A stretch of 64,000 nucleotides of DNA from Peribacillus kribbensis DSM 17871 (lineage in GTDB: Bacteria; Bacillota; Bacilli; Bacillales; DSM-1321): assembly GCF_000430765.1 (NCBI RefSeq), contig NZ_KE387245.1:95629-159628 (forward strand). The letters run 5' to 3'. Numbering within the stretch: the first letter of the stretch is position 1; the number at the start of each line of letters is the position of its first letter. Of the stretch, positions 28,652-38,600 are shown piece after piece. The notes beneath the pieces were generated by a model. The model saw nothing but the letters and a program-made list of their open reading frames with translations, was not told the origin of the DNA and did no database searches. A program made the position numbers and the translations under genes.

Positions 28652-31600
28652 TTATTTTATGCCGATCCTTAGCTCCTCATCTGCCAGCCGCAAGACTTCC
28701 ATTTCATCCATTTCTGCGAATTTAAGATGATTAAGCAGGACGTTCTGTTCCAGCAGACTTCGATGCTCGGTGATTAAACCTCTAAAAGGTTCTGAACAGG
28801 AAATATATAAATCCACTCTTTTTTCTACGGGCAGATTCAGTTTTTTTCTATACTCCTGGATGAATCGGATAAAGTCCCGGACTCTGCCTTCTCTAAGCAA
28901 TTCTTCACTTGGATTTGTATCCATGATGACGGAATAATTCCTGCTGGATGCTTCTGAAAAACCCTTCAGCGCAGCCGTTTTATGCAGGATTAAATCTTCC
29001 TCCCTAATGAGAACTTGCTGTCCTTCTACCAGCAGCGAAAGTTTGCCATCAGTCAAAAATTGCAGGACTGTCCGTTCATCCGCAGCTTCTAGCTGCTGTT
29101 TTACAGGATTGACCCATTTACCCAGCCGCGGTCCTGCGGACTTAAAATTCAGCTTCAACTTATAGGTGATAAAGCCGGTTGAGGAATCCGCCCATTCGAC
29201 TTCCTTTATAATGAGCTCATCTTTTATGATGTCTTCAAAGGAAGATAGCCCTTTATCCCCGTCATGGCTGGAAACGACAATCAGCTTTGCAAGCGGCTGT
29301 TTGGTCTTTAATTGACGGGAGTGCCGGATGCTTCTGCCAAGCTCCACGATTTCCAGTACCGCCCTCATCTGTTTTTCAAGCTCTTCATCCACGAAGTCCG
29401 AATTTCCCACTGGATAGGCAGATAAATGAACACTTTCTCCTGTCAATTCCACATAAATTTCCTCAGACACAAATGGAACAAAAGGAGCAAGCAGACGGCT
29501 CGTATCCACCAATAATTGATACAGTGTGGAATAAGCTGCGATTTTATCCGGTTGCATTCCTTCACTCCAGAAACGGTCCCTGTTTCTCCTGATATACCAA
29601 TTGCTGATTTCTTCTACCAGTTCACCGCCGATTCTGGCCGCGTTGGTTACCTGGTATCCATCCATTTCTTTCTTCATCCGTTGAGCCGAAGTCATGAGCC
29701 TGGATAAGATCCAGCGGTCCATCAGGGTATATTCACCCTCTGAATGTTGATCAGGATCAAAGGAATCGATCCGGCTGTACAGGGTATAAAAATGGAGCAG
29801 ACTCGTCAGCGTGTCGACCAGTTTGGATTTGGCTTCCTGGACATTCCGGCTGGAAAAGCGCTTCTGATTCCAGGGGGCGCTGTCATGAGTCAGGGACCAT
29901 CTTAGTGCATCCGCTCCGTACGTCTGGATTAATTCCACCGGGTCCAGTGCATTTCCTTTACTTTTTGACATCTTTTGACCGTTTTCATCCAGTACATGAC
30001 CAGTGGCCATCACATTTTTGTAAGGAGCCTTACCTGTATACAGGACCGAAACAGCAAGCAGCGAATAAAACCAGCCTCTCGTCTGGTCGATTCCCTCCAC
30101 CACCAGATCTGCAGGAAACTGTTTTCTAAAGAGGGCTGCATTTTCAAAAGGTGTATGATACTGGGCAAAAGGCATCGAGCCGCTGTCAAACCAAACATCG
30201 ATCACCTCTGGAGTCCTCTTCATCGTTCCTTGGCAGGAAGGACAAGAAAATGTTACTTCATCCACATATGGCTTATGAAGCTCAAGTTCAGAAGATTCTC
30301 TGTCTGCCAGTTTAAATAATTCTTCCCTGCTTTTTGGCGATTCCTCATGACTGCAGGACGTACAGATCCAGATGTTTAAAGGCGTGCCCCAGAAACGATT
30401 CCGGCTGATATTCCAATCCACCAGGTTTTCAAGGAAATTCCCGAAACGGCCATCCCTCAGATGATCAGGGTGCCAGCTTACTTTCTGATTCTCAGACAAC
30501 AGCTGTTCTTTCATTGCCGTGGTCCTGATAAACCAGCTGTCAGATGCATAATAAAGAAGCGGTGTATCGCATCTCCAGCAATGAGGATACGAGTGTTCAT
30601 ATTTTTCCTTATGGAAGAGGAGCCCTTTCTCGTGGAGAAGCTTCACGATATCGACGTCACAGCTCTTTACAGGCCTTCCTGCCAGGGGTGTTACCTCATC
30701 CATGTATCTTCCCTTCTCATCAACCACATGAACAAAGCTCAGGCCATTCTCCTGGACCAGCTTGTAGTCATCTTCCCCATAAGCAGGAGCGATGTGGACA
30801 ATGCCGGTTCCGCTGTCATCTGTCACAAACCCGCCGGAAACGATCACATGGCCTTTTGGTACATCCACAAAGTGGAACGGAGGTTCATAGTGTAAGCCCT
30901 CGAGATCTTTTCCTTTGACCGTTTCCAATACAGTAAATGGCTCCTTCATGATGCTTTCAAGCCTGGAGGCAGCCGCAATATAGATCTCATCCCCGCATTC
31001 GACTTTCACATAATCCATGCTTCGGTTCACAGCAAGAGCGACATTTGCCGGCAAAGTCCAGGGAGTGGTCGTCCAGCCGAGTACATACTCGTTGGCACTG
31101 TTTTTTAATTTGAATTTAACGGTAGCCGACAGGTCCTTCACGTCCTTATATCCCTGTGCCACTTCGTGGGAACTTAATGAAGTCTGGCAGGATGGGCAGT
31201 AAGGCGATACTCTGTGCCCTTTATAAAGCAGCCCCTTATCATGCAGAGTGCCAAGGATATGCCAAACAGATTCGATATACGTTTGATCCATGGTCATGTA
31301 AGGCTGATCCATATCGACCCAGTAGCCCAAGTCTTTTGTGAATTCCCTCCATTCTTTTTCGTAGGCAAATACACTCTCCTTGCATTTTTCTATAAACTTT
31401 TCCACCCCATATTCCTCGATCTCCTGTTTGCCAGATATCCCAAGAGCTTTTTCTACGCCTAGCTCTACCGGGAGACCATGGGTATCCCAGCCCGCTTTCC
31501 GGATCACCTGATTTCCTTGCATTGTCTGATACCGGGCCATGATATCCTTCATGGTCCGTCCGAGTGCATGACCGACATGCGGCATGCCATTCGCGGTAGG

Positions 31601-31738
31601 CGGTCCTTCATAAAAAACAAAGGTGTCTGCATTTTCCCTTTGTGAAACAGATTTTTGGAAAATATTTTCTTTCTCCCAGTAGCCCAGGATGTTTGCTTCT
31701 TTTTCCTTCCGATTCATCTGTTCCTGGCGTTGTTCCAT
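28652..31738 (-). CDS. ileS: Isoleucyl-tRNA synthetase, long (IleRS2) type
   Basis: A 1028-residue class I synthetase that charges tRNA-Ile with isoleucine. The HIGH box is HVGH (residues 54-57) within GPPTANGMPHVGHALGR. The KMSKS box is KMSKSKGN near residue 597. The CP1 editing domain lies between them (GWTTTPWTLPANVALAVN). Length and the GPPTANG context match the eukaryote-like IleRS2 group; ordinary Bacillus IleRS is about 920 residues. IleRS2 enzymes generally resist mupirocin. No C-terminal Zn-finger of the IleRS1 type was seen. GGAGGAG lies before ATG 31738. Confidence 0.95.
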   Translation of the reverse strand: MEQRQEQMNRKEKEANILGYWEKENIFQKSVSQRENADTFVFYEGPPTANGMPHVGHALGRTMKDIMARYQTMQGNQVIRKAGWDTHGLPVELGVEKALGISGKQEIEEYGVEKFIEKCKESVFAYEKEWREFTKDLGYWVDMDQPYMTMDQTYIESVWHILGTLHDKGLLYKGHRVSPYCPSCQTSLSSHEVAQGYKDVKDLSATVKFKLKNSANEYVLGWTTTPWTLPANVALAVNRSMDYVKVECGDEIYIAAASRLESIMKEPFTVLETVKGKDLEGLHYEPPFHFVDVPKGHVIVSGGFVTDDSGTGIVHIAPAYGEDDYKLVQENGLSFVHVVDEKGRYMDEVTPLAGRPVKSCDVDIVKLLHEKGLLFHKEKYEHSYPHCWRCDTPLLYYASDSWFIRTTAMKEQLLSENQKVSWHPDHLRDGRFGNFLENLVDWNISRNRFWGTPLNIWICTSCSHEESPKSREELFKLADRESSELELHKPYVDEVTFSCPSCQGTMKRTPEVIDVWFDSGSMPFAQYHTPFENAALFRKQFPADLVVEGIDQTRGWFYSLLAVSVLYTGKAPYKNVMATGHVLDENGQKMSKSKGNALDPVELIQTYGADALRWSLTHDSAPWNQKRFSSRNVQEAKSKLVDTLTSLLHFYTLYSRIDSFDPDQHSEGEYTLMDRWILSRLMTSAQRMKKEMDGYQVTNAARIGGELVEEISNWYIRRNRDRFWSEGMQPDKIAAYSTLYQLLVDTSRLLAPFVPFVSEEIYVELTGESVHLSAYPVGNSDFVDEELEKQMRAVLEIVELGRSIRHSRQLKTKQPLAKLIVVSSHDGDKGLSSFEDIIKDELIIKEVEWADSSTGFITYKLKLNFKSAGPRLGKWVNPVKQQLEAADERTVLQFLTDGKLSLLVEGQQVLIREEDLILHKTAALKGFSEASSRNYSVIMDTNPSEELLREGRVRDFIRFIQEYRKKLNLPVEKRVDLYISCSEPFRGLITEHRSLLEQNVLLNHLKFAEMDEMEVLRLADEELRIGIK

Positions 31739-31769
31739 GTCTTACTCCTCCTTTTTATTTTTCTGTAAA

Positions 31770-32038
31770 AAAATAAAAACACCCGCCCCTATAAAAGGGA
31801 CGAGTGTGTTAACCCGCGATACCACCCAAATTCCATTGCCCAAAGACAACGGCGCTCTGCCAACGTACCATCATACGCGTTCCTGTAACGGCGGACCCCC
31901 GACACGGCTTACTGGTTTTCAGCCATGCATCTCAGAGATGATGTTTCAGGTAAAACTTCTCTGCTGGCTCCCACCATACCCAGCTCGCTGTTAGAGTTCA
32001 TTAAACCTTACTTGTTCTCTTCATGGATTTTATTGGAA
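31770..32038 (-). promoter_or_regulatory. T-box riboswitch (tRNA-Ile) of ileS
   Basis: Minus-strand landmarks in order: Stem I with AGCGAGCTGGG and GGGAGCCAGC, the specifier loop containing ATC (about 31940-31942, isoleucine), the T-box GGGTGGTATCGCGGG (31813-31827), and a terminator (31770-31809) with a long T tract. The TGGT of the T-box would pair with the ACCA end of tRNA-Ile carrying an A discriminator. Uncharged tRNA-Ile should stabilise the antiterminator. Confidence 0.95.
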
Positions 32039-32049
32039 TATTTTGGACT

Positions 32050-32078
32050 ATAATAACATGTTTCATGAAGCTTAGCAA
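32050..32078 (-). promoter_or_regulatory. Sigma-A promoter of the T-box/ileS transcript
   Basis: Minus strand: TTGCTA (32073-32078), 17-bp spacer, TATTAT (32050-32055), just before Stem I of the T-box. Confidence 0.7.
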
Positions 32079-32079
32079 G

Positions 32080-32532
32080 GGGGCAGGAACCCATGTTTTC
32101 TAACAAGTTTTGTCCATTGCCCTGCCGATTACAATTCAGCATGCCCGGAAATAATAAGACGTTAATAGATGCTGTGATTGTCCAAATGCCAGCCGCAAAT
32201 CAAGAACTATTCATTGTATCTAAACAAATAGAAGGAACAATTCAGCAAAAAAAAGTCCCGCATGCATGCCACCCTAATTCAGTATCTCCAAGTAAGTCAA
32301 TGCGACCATACAAGCGAAGATGCAAACATAGAAAAAAATAGTCCTGTTAAAAAAGAAGGCAAGTACTTTAACATGTTTTTCATTTATCTTCCACCCCGCT
32401 ATGTGATTTCTTTCCGTTTAGACGTTCCAATAGGAAAGGAAGTTTCATCCGCCCTATTAATAAAATAATGCATATTCTGCGAAAAAATGAGAAAATGATT
32501 AGTAATTATTCCCATTAAATAGGAGGCAGAAC
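32080..32532. other. Gap between ileS promoter and a GNAT gene
   Basis: About 450 bases with no gene that I can support. The 83-codon frame at 32093 has no ribosome site and gives no familiar protein. The GNAT promoter is presumably in the right-hand part. Confidence 0.4.
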
Positions 32533-33096
32533 ATGTTCAAGGAACACATAAGAAACGATCTGTATCTTTCTCTTTTGCAAATGAGGCATGCGGAGGAATT
32601 ATTCCAGCTGATCGACAGCAGCCGCAGCACCATTTCTGAGTGGCTGTCTTTTCCCGGCAATACAAATTCAGCTGAAGACTCCAGGACATTCATAGAAAAA
32701 TCTCTAAAGCGGTTTTCCTCTAACAACGGCTTCTGGGCCGGAATCTGGTATCAGGGTAAATTGGCTGGTTCCATCGGTTTTTTGTATCTCGATCATAAAA
32801 ATAAAAAAACAGAAATCGGATATTGGCTTGGAAACAAATTTGAAGGCAGAGGTTTGGTCACTTCTTCCTGCCAGCTATTAATCCGTCATGCGTTTGAGGA
32901 GCTCCGATTAAGGAAAGTAGAGTTGAATATGGCCGTAAAAAATACCAAAAGCAGGGCGGTCCCTGAGCGCCTCGGCTTCACTCAGGAGGGCATTATCAGG
33001 AGCTATGAATATATAAATGGCGATTTTCATGACCGGGTTTTTTATGGTCTATTAAAAGAAGAGTGGAAGGGTCTCCAACAGCCTTTGAATGTTTGA
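32533..33096 (+). CDS. GNAT N-acetyltransferase (RimL-like)
   Basis: A 187-residue acetyltransferase resembling RimL/YdaF-type enzymes. It has LRLLQMRHAEELFQLI-like opening residues (YLSLLQMRHAEELFQLI), the strand KTEIGYWLGNKFEGRGLVTSS carrying the acetyl-CoA loop, and the C-terminal NTKSRAVPERLGFTQEGIIR. AGGAGG lies 7 nt before the ATG. The gene lies 51 nt before a cytochrome P450 gene on the same strand, so a shared transcript is likely. Confidence 0.87.
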   Translation: MFKEHIRNDLYLSLLQMRHAEELFQLIDSSRSTISEWLSFPGNTNSAEDSRTFIEKSLKRFSSNNGFWAGIWYQGKLAGSIGFLYLDHKNKKTEIGYWLGNKFEGRGLVTSSCQLLIRHAFEELRLRKVELNMAVKNTKSRAVPERLGFTQEGIIRSYEYINGDFHDRVFYGLLKEEWKGLQQPLNV

Positions 33097-33147
33097 CTAT
33101 GTTATAATTTGATTGATAATTCCGACAAAAAAGAAAGGCGGGCTACC

Positions 33148-34332
33148 GTGTTCTTGAAAAATCCCCTGTTTACAAAGTCATTTACACAAAATCCTTATCC
33201 AGCATATACAGAATTGAGAGAAACTGAGCCGGTTTATCACCTTACCTTTCCAGACGGTTATTCAGGATGGATGATCACAAAATATGAAGATGCTGTTGAA
33301 GTTTTAAAGGATTCCAGGTTCATCAAGGATTTCTCGAAATTAACCGGAGGTCATATGGATCATGAAAGCATCTTCACCCATAATATGCTTTTCGCTGATC
33401 CGCCAGATCATAAGAGGCTTCGGGGCCTGGCCCAGAAAGCCTTTACACCGGCCATGATATCAAAAATGCGGGAACGGATACAGGAAATTACCGACGAACT
33501 ATTGGAAGATTTAACGGGCAGGGAAACTGTGAATTTAATCGATGATTTTGCCTTCCCTCTGCCTATCATCGTCATTTGTGAGATGCTCGGCGTCCCTTCC
33601 GAAGACAGAGATAAGTTCCGCATATGGTCCAATGCGCTGATAGAAGGCTCTGCCGGGGAATATGCCGAGAATATAAGTGAACATATGAACAATTTTACTC
33701 AGTATCTTGGAAACTGGTTTGCCCGTACCCGTGAAAACCCAGGACATGACTTGATCAACCAGCTGGTGGCTGCTGAGGACCAGGGCGAGCAGATGACAGA
33801 AAAAGAACTATATGGAGTCGTTTCCCTTCTGATCATTGCGGGCCATGAAACAACCGTAAACTTAATAGGAAATACAGTCCTTTCTCTCCTGGAACACCCT
33901 GATCAGTTCACCCTTCTGAAGGATCAGCCGGAGCTAATTCAAAAAGCCATTGAGGAATCGCTCCGTTTCAATGGCCCTGTTGAATTCAGTACCTCCAGGT
34001 GGGCAGGAGAAGATTTAGAGTTTCGAGGCAAAATGATGACAAAAGGTGAATTGGTGATTGTCGCCTTAAATTCGGCCAACCATGATCCTGAAAAATTTGA
34101 CGACCCGGACCTTTTTGACATCACACGCGAGAAAAGCCCCCATCTTGCTTTCGGGAAAGGCATACATCTCTGCCTTGGAGCACCGCTTGCCCGGCTAGAG
34201 GGTGAAATAGCCATCTCGAGTCTCATAAGAAAGTTCCCTGATATGCAGCTTGCCATAGACAAAGACCAGCTCGAATGGAGACCTGGCATGATTGTAAGGG
34301 GCGTTAAAGAAATTCCGCTGAAGGTGAAATGA
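33148..34332 (+). CDS. Cytochrome P450
   Basis: A soluble bacterial P450 of 394 residues (CYP102-unrelated, CYP107/109-like size). The I-helix oxygen-binding motif is AGHETT, the K-helix ExxR is ESLR, and the haem-ligand loop is FGKGIHLCLGAPLAR with the axial Cys near residue 340. The start is GTG 33148 with AAAGGCGG 6 nt upstream; a TTG at 33109 lacks a site. No ferredoxin or reductase gene adjoins it, so electrons must come from elsewhere. Substrate unknown. Confidence 0.92.
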   Translation: MFLKNPLFTKSFTQNPYPAYTELRETEPVYHLTFPDGYSGWMITKYEDAVEVLKDSRFIKDFSKLTGGHMDHESIFTHNMLFADPPDHKRLRGLAQKAFTPAMISKMRERIQEITDELLEDLTGRETVNLIDDFAFPLPIIVICEMLGVPSEDRDKFRIWSNALIEGSAGEYAENISEHMNNFTQYLGNWFARTRENPGHDLINQLVAAEDQGEQMTEKELYGVVSLLIIAGHETTVNLIGNTVLSLLEHPDQFTLLKDQPELIQKAIEESLRFNGPVEFSTSRWAGEDLEFRGKMMTKGELVIVALNSANHDPEKFDDPDLFDITREKSPHLAFGKGIHLCLGAPLARLEGEIAISSLIRKFPDMQLAIDKDQLEWRPGMIVRGVKEIPLKVK

Positions 34333-34442
34333 CTCAGGGAAAAGGGAGCTAACGGTTCCGTTTAGGGAGAGAAAAATGCAATGCAAAATAGTATACCTAA
34401 TTCGCAGCTAAAATACCACTCTGGATTTTGCATAAATGGCAC

Positions 34443-34477
34443 AAAAAATAGCATTGAATATTCAATGCTATTTTTAT
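34443..34477. terminator. Bidirectional terminator
   Basis: AAAATAGCATTGA-ATAT-TCAATGCTATTTT is a perfect inverted repeat with A/T tracts. It lies between the P450 gene and the converging lipoprotein-like remnant, whose stop codon it overlaps. Confidence 0.85.
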
Positions 34478-34819
34478 TTCTCTTTCCCGTATTTGCTTTG
34501 GTTTATCGCCTTTCTATATTTACCATCCTGATCTTTAACAGCTATGGCTTCATCTGTACTAATACCTTTAATGGAAAAGTATTCAGTCCCTTTATCGTAC
34601 TTGTTAGAGAAGTTTCCAGAGTATGTTCCCTCCATATCTGAATACTTTGTTACTTTACCGATTTCCTTACCTGCTAATTCAACATATTCATCACTTACCT
34701 TATATATATAACCGTTCCATACGACAAAACTATAAGCCCAGTCTGCTGAAGTTGGAATGTTAAGTGGAGGGGGTGAACATATGACAGAAAAAGATAACCG
34801 TAAGAATGAGTAAATACAT
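34474..34819 (-). pseudogene. Exported or lipoprotein-like protein, frameshifted
   Basis: The body reads PTSADWAYSFVVWNGYIYKV, then GKEIGKVTKYSDMEGTYSGN and YFSIKGISTDEAIAVKDQ, ending at TAA 34474. That composition resembles small Bacillus secreted proteins of unknown function. A hydrophobic opening MYLLILTVIFFCHMF starts at ATG 34819 but ends at TAA after PST, in a different frame from the body. The two join only with a frame change near the C-rich run at about 34770-34780. No ribosome site was seen at 34819. Confidence 0.5.
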
Positions 34820-34997
34820 ATGGAGTTAGGCGGCTATGGGACTACTTCCAATACGGAAATTTCCTTCAGCAAGAAGATAAACATCGATTGCTCCTAACAC
34901 ACTACCTAATCTTGCTTACTTTTCATTAAAAAGCCATACTAAGGAAAACAAGAGATTTTTTAAACCCTTGCCAAATCAAAAGATAGGAGGGAAAACA

Positions 34998-35582
34998 ATG
35001 AAAAAAATTCTATTGCTGCTGATATCGATCACCCTTTCTGCCTGCAGCTCCAATAACCACGAAGAATCAAAAAAGAATCCTAATACGGCCGGACAGCACG
35101 ATATTAAGGAGACTTCCACTGCGAAGAAGGAACCTTCCCCATCCCTGCCTCCAGACAAAAACAGCGTCCCGGCTGTCCAGGAAAAAACCGGGCAGATTGA
35201 GGAATTTAATGCCCATATCAAAAGTATGGAAGGCGGCGCGTTCATCAAAGAACATCGAATCGAAAATAATCATAACGCGGTTATCTTATTCGTAAAGGAT
35301 TACGAAGAATTCAAGCAGAAAAATCCTTCGTCATCCATAACCGAAGAAAAATACGATTCCTTTTGGTCCAAGGAGTCCGCCGTTCAAAAGCTGCTCATCG
35401 ATCAGTCTTCACGGATGATCAAAAGGTTCTCATTTCTGAATACGGTTTATATGGAGGCGCCTGTTAAAGGAGTGGTGTACAGTGTCCAGCTGTCCAGGGA
35501 GAGGGCAGAAAAAATCCCGGATGATCTATCCTTTGCTGAGAGGAACAAGCTTGCTGAGGAGCTGATTACGATTCAAAAATAG
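34998..35582 (+). CDS. Lipoprotein of unknown function
   Basis: A 194-residue exported lipoprotein. The signal peptide MKKILLLLISITLSAC ends in a lipobox (LSAC) with Cys16. A Lys/Pro/Ser-rich linker runs to about residue 65, and a soluble alpha/beta domain follows (NAVILFVKDYEEF, then LSRERAEKIPDDLSF). I know no family for it. The start at 34998 has AGGAGG 8 nt upstream; an earlier ATG at 34968 precedes the ribosome site. It is monocistronic and ends at a strong terminator. Confidence 0.72.
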   Translation: MKKILLLLISITLSACSSNNHEESKKNPNTAGQHDIKETSTAKKEPSPSLPPDKNSVPAVQEKTGQIEEFNAHIKSMEGGAFIKEHRIENNHNAVILFVKDYEEFKQKNPSSSITEEKYDSFWSKESAVQKLLIDQSSRMIKRFSFLNTVYMEAPVKGVVYSVQLSRERAEKIPDDLSFAERNKLAEELITIQK

Positions 35583-35603
35583 ACAGGGAGCAGAAAAAAC
35601 ACA

Positions 35604-35633
35604 TGGGAAGGAAAGCATATGCTTTCCTTCCCA
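35604..35633. terminator. Perfect palindromic terminator between converging genes
   Basis: TGGGAAGGAAAGCA-TATGC-type dyad: 15 bp on each arm, perfectly self-complementary. It serves the lipoprotein gene (plus) and the GH2 gene (minus). Confidence 0.75.
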
Positions 35634-35648
35634 TTGATCATTTTAGTA

Positions 35649-38600
35649 TTATTTTAGGAGGCTCTGCATGGTGAAGTAATCAAAAGATGCTTTTACATTT
35701 TTACCGCTTCCTACACTGGTCCCATATAAACCAGCCTTTTTGACATTAATGCTGGATGTGATGGGGTCTGCTGCCTTCTCCCAATTTCCATTCGACCAGA
35801 AATAGGTTGAATAGAGGTTTCCGGTTTTTTTGATTTTTAAATAGACCGTTTCATCTCCCGGGTGCTGAGCCATATTAAGAGATTTACTGTACCTTCCTCC
35901 CTCTTCCTTCGCTGTTTCGAGTTTTAAACCGTTATCATACACATGGCCAAAGCGGATATAGTTATCCTCGTCCTGCCAGATAAATAATCCCGCCTGCTCA
36001 TAGTTATTCTGAACGGAAGCAGTCAGTTTTGTCGTGATTTCAAAATCCCCTGATGGTGCATCCTGCAGGAAAACATTCTTAATGGAATTCGATGCCTCAT
36101 GAGAATCACCGGCCTGGGTGGTGATCATAAGATGTCCCGGATTCTCGGATAAGCTCCATTTTGCAGCGTCCTCCCGGAAAATGGACCATTTATTCGATAA
36201 GGTTCCTGAATCAAATGGATCCATAATCGCCTCTTTTTCAATCGGAGGGTTCATTTTTTCCTTGAAATCTTTTAACTGTTGAGTTAAAAGACGAATTGCT
36301 GCAAACACCTTCTCATCGTCCGTATTTTTCTTTTGGTAGACTTTTTTGGCTTCATTGATGGAGTCCTGCAGATCGTCCATCGCTTCCTTAGAATATTGTC
36401 CTGGTTCGTCTCCTGTTTGGGAGTTTTTCAGGAGTTCCTTTGCCTCATCTATTTTTCCTTTCAGGATATTTCTTGGTGAAGAGAGATCAATTAAGGATTG
36501 ATTGGCTTTCCGGACTCTGTCTGCATCCAGCTTGGTGATTTTTCTATCATACGTGAGAAGCCCATTCAGTTCTCCTTCTACATCCGTTGTTTGCGTATAT
36601 ACAGCTGCACTAAGACCGTTTTTGTACATGAATCTTTTTAGAGATTCAATGTATTCTACGTACGTTTTGGTAACTTCCTCTTTATCCTTCATCATGACAT
36701 AGTTCCAGCCGGTCGTCCCCCACTCATGTCCAGGGGTGGCTAAACCTAGACCCCCATACTCGCCAATGACTGCAATTCGGTTTTCCTCTACCTGCGGCGA
36801 GTTTGGAGCAGTGTACGTATGCCAGTCTAAAACATCCCCTGCCCCTGAATCAGTCCAGCCGCTCGCATTCGAGACCAGCCGGGTAGGATCCAGGCTCTTT
36901 ACCCAATTTGTCATCCTTGCTGTATCGTATTGTCCCCATCCTTCATTAAAGACGGTCCATAAGAAGATCGATGGATGATTGTATTTTTCTTGAATCATTT
37001 CGTTGAACTCTAGTTCAAACTGCTTTTGATCTTCCGCACTTGCTCTTCCCCCTGCCCCGGAGCCATCCATACTTGGCTTATCCTGCCATACGAGCATCCC
37101 CATTTTGTCCGCCCAATAATACCAGCGTTCCGGTTCTACCTTAATATGCTTTCGGATCATGTTAAATCCAAGTTCCTTTGTCTTTTGGATATCAAATTTT
37201 AATGCATCATCAGTCGGGGCTGTTAACCCGCTTTCTGGCCAGTATCCCTGGTCCAATGGCCCAATCTGGAAGATGAATTTCCCATTTAACAGCGGGCGGA
37301 GCTGGCCGTTCACCTTTCCGACCGATACTTCCCTCATGCCGAAATAGGTTTTGACTGAATCCACAACGGTCTTATTTTCAATTACATTCAGCTGCAGGTC
37401 ATATAGAAATGGATCGGTTGTGGTCCATAAATGCGGGCTTGGCACCGGAACGGAAATGGTCTGATCTGGGGTGCCGATCGTTCTGGTCAACCTCTTCCCA
37501 TCGATATACACCACTGCTTCAATGATTTTGTTTTTAAGATTCGTTCCCTTCACTGTCACATTTACTTTATTTTTTTGAATGTCTGCTTCCGTTTTTATAG
37601 ACTCTATACTTGATTTTGACACAGGCTCTAACCATACAGACTGCCAGATTCCTGATGTAGAAGTGTACCAGATCCCCTCTGGATTGGTTGTTTGTTTTCC
37701 TCTTGACTGGCCCCCTTTGGTTTCATCATATACCTCTACGATTAATTCATTATCTTTTTTAACGAGATAATCGGTAATATCAAAGCTGAAGGCATCGTAC
37801 CCTCCTATGTGCTCTCCTGCCTTCTGCCCATTGACATAAACCACAGTTTTATAATCCACTGCATCAAAATTCAATTTGACCCGATCACCTTTCCAATTAG
37901 ATGGAATGGTGAAATTCCTTTTATACCACATATGGGATTCTTTTCTCTCAATTCCTGACAGAGCGGATTCCACCGCAAAAGGGACGAGAATAGATTCATT
38001 AAGCTTTTTCCCTGAAGGAGCGGCTTCATTGTTCAATGCACGCTGAAATTCCCACTTTCCGTTAAGGCTCATCCATTTGTCCCTAACCAATTGCGGTCTT
38101 GGATATTCTGATAAGACATTATTTTCATTGACTTTGTCAGCCCAGGGTGAGGCTATATTATATTGTGAATGGTTTTCAGCCCTGGTAACAAATGAGGTAA
38201 TTTCTTTTCCTTCTGATGTCGCCATGTTTCCTTTTCCATCGTATTTCACCAATACCTGATCTCCCGTACGCTCGTATATGGGTTCGTTCAACTCCATCAA
38301 GAGTACAGCTGGTTCATTCTTTTTTATAGAGAGCTGGCGAATAGGCCATTCCCGGCCAAAAACATTGATTTGATAATGATCTTTAAGGTCAGCGGGCAAA
38401 GCTTCTAAGGAATGATTGAACGAAAGTTCAACATGCTTCCCATCTTCCAAAACCGTGGAAGATTGAATTTCATTGTTTAAAATGTAATCGTCCGGAAGGA
38501 AGAAGGCGCTTTTCGGGATGATTTGTTTCTCGGTTCCAGGACTTGACCAATATAGTTTTAAATTGGCTCCGCCAAAATGTTCGAAGTAATCAATTCTAAT

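Noticed and set aside
32093..32341. 83-codon frame after the ileS promoter
   Set aside because: No ribosome site; not recognised as any protein; likely chance.
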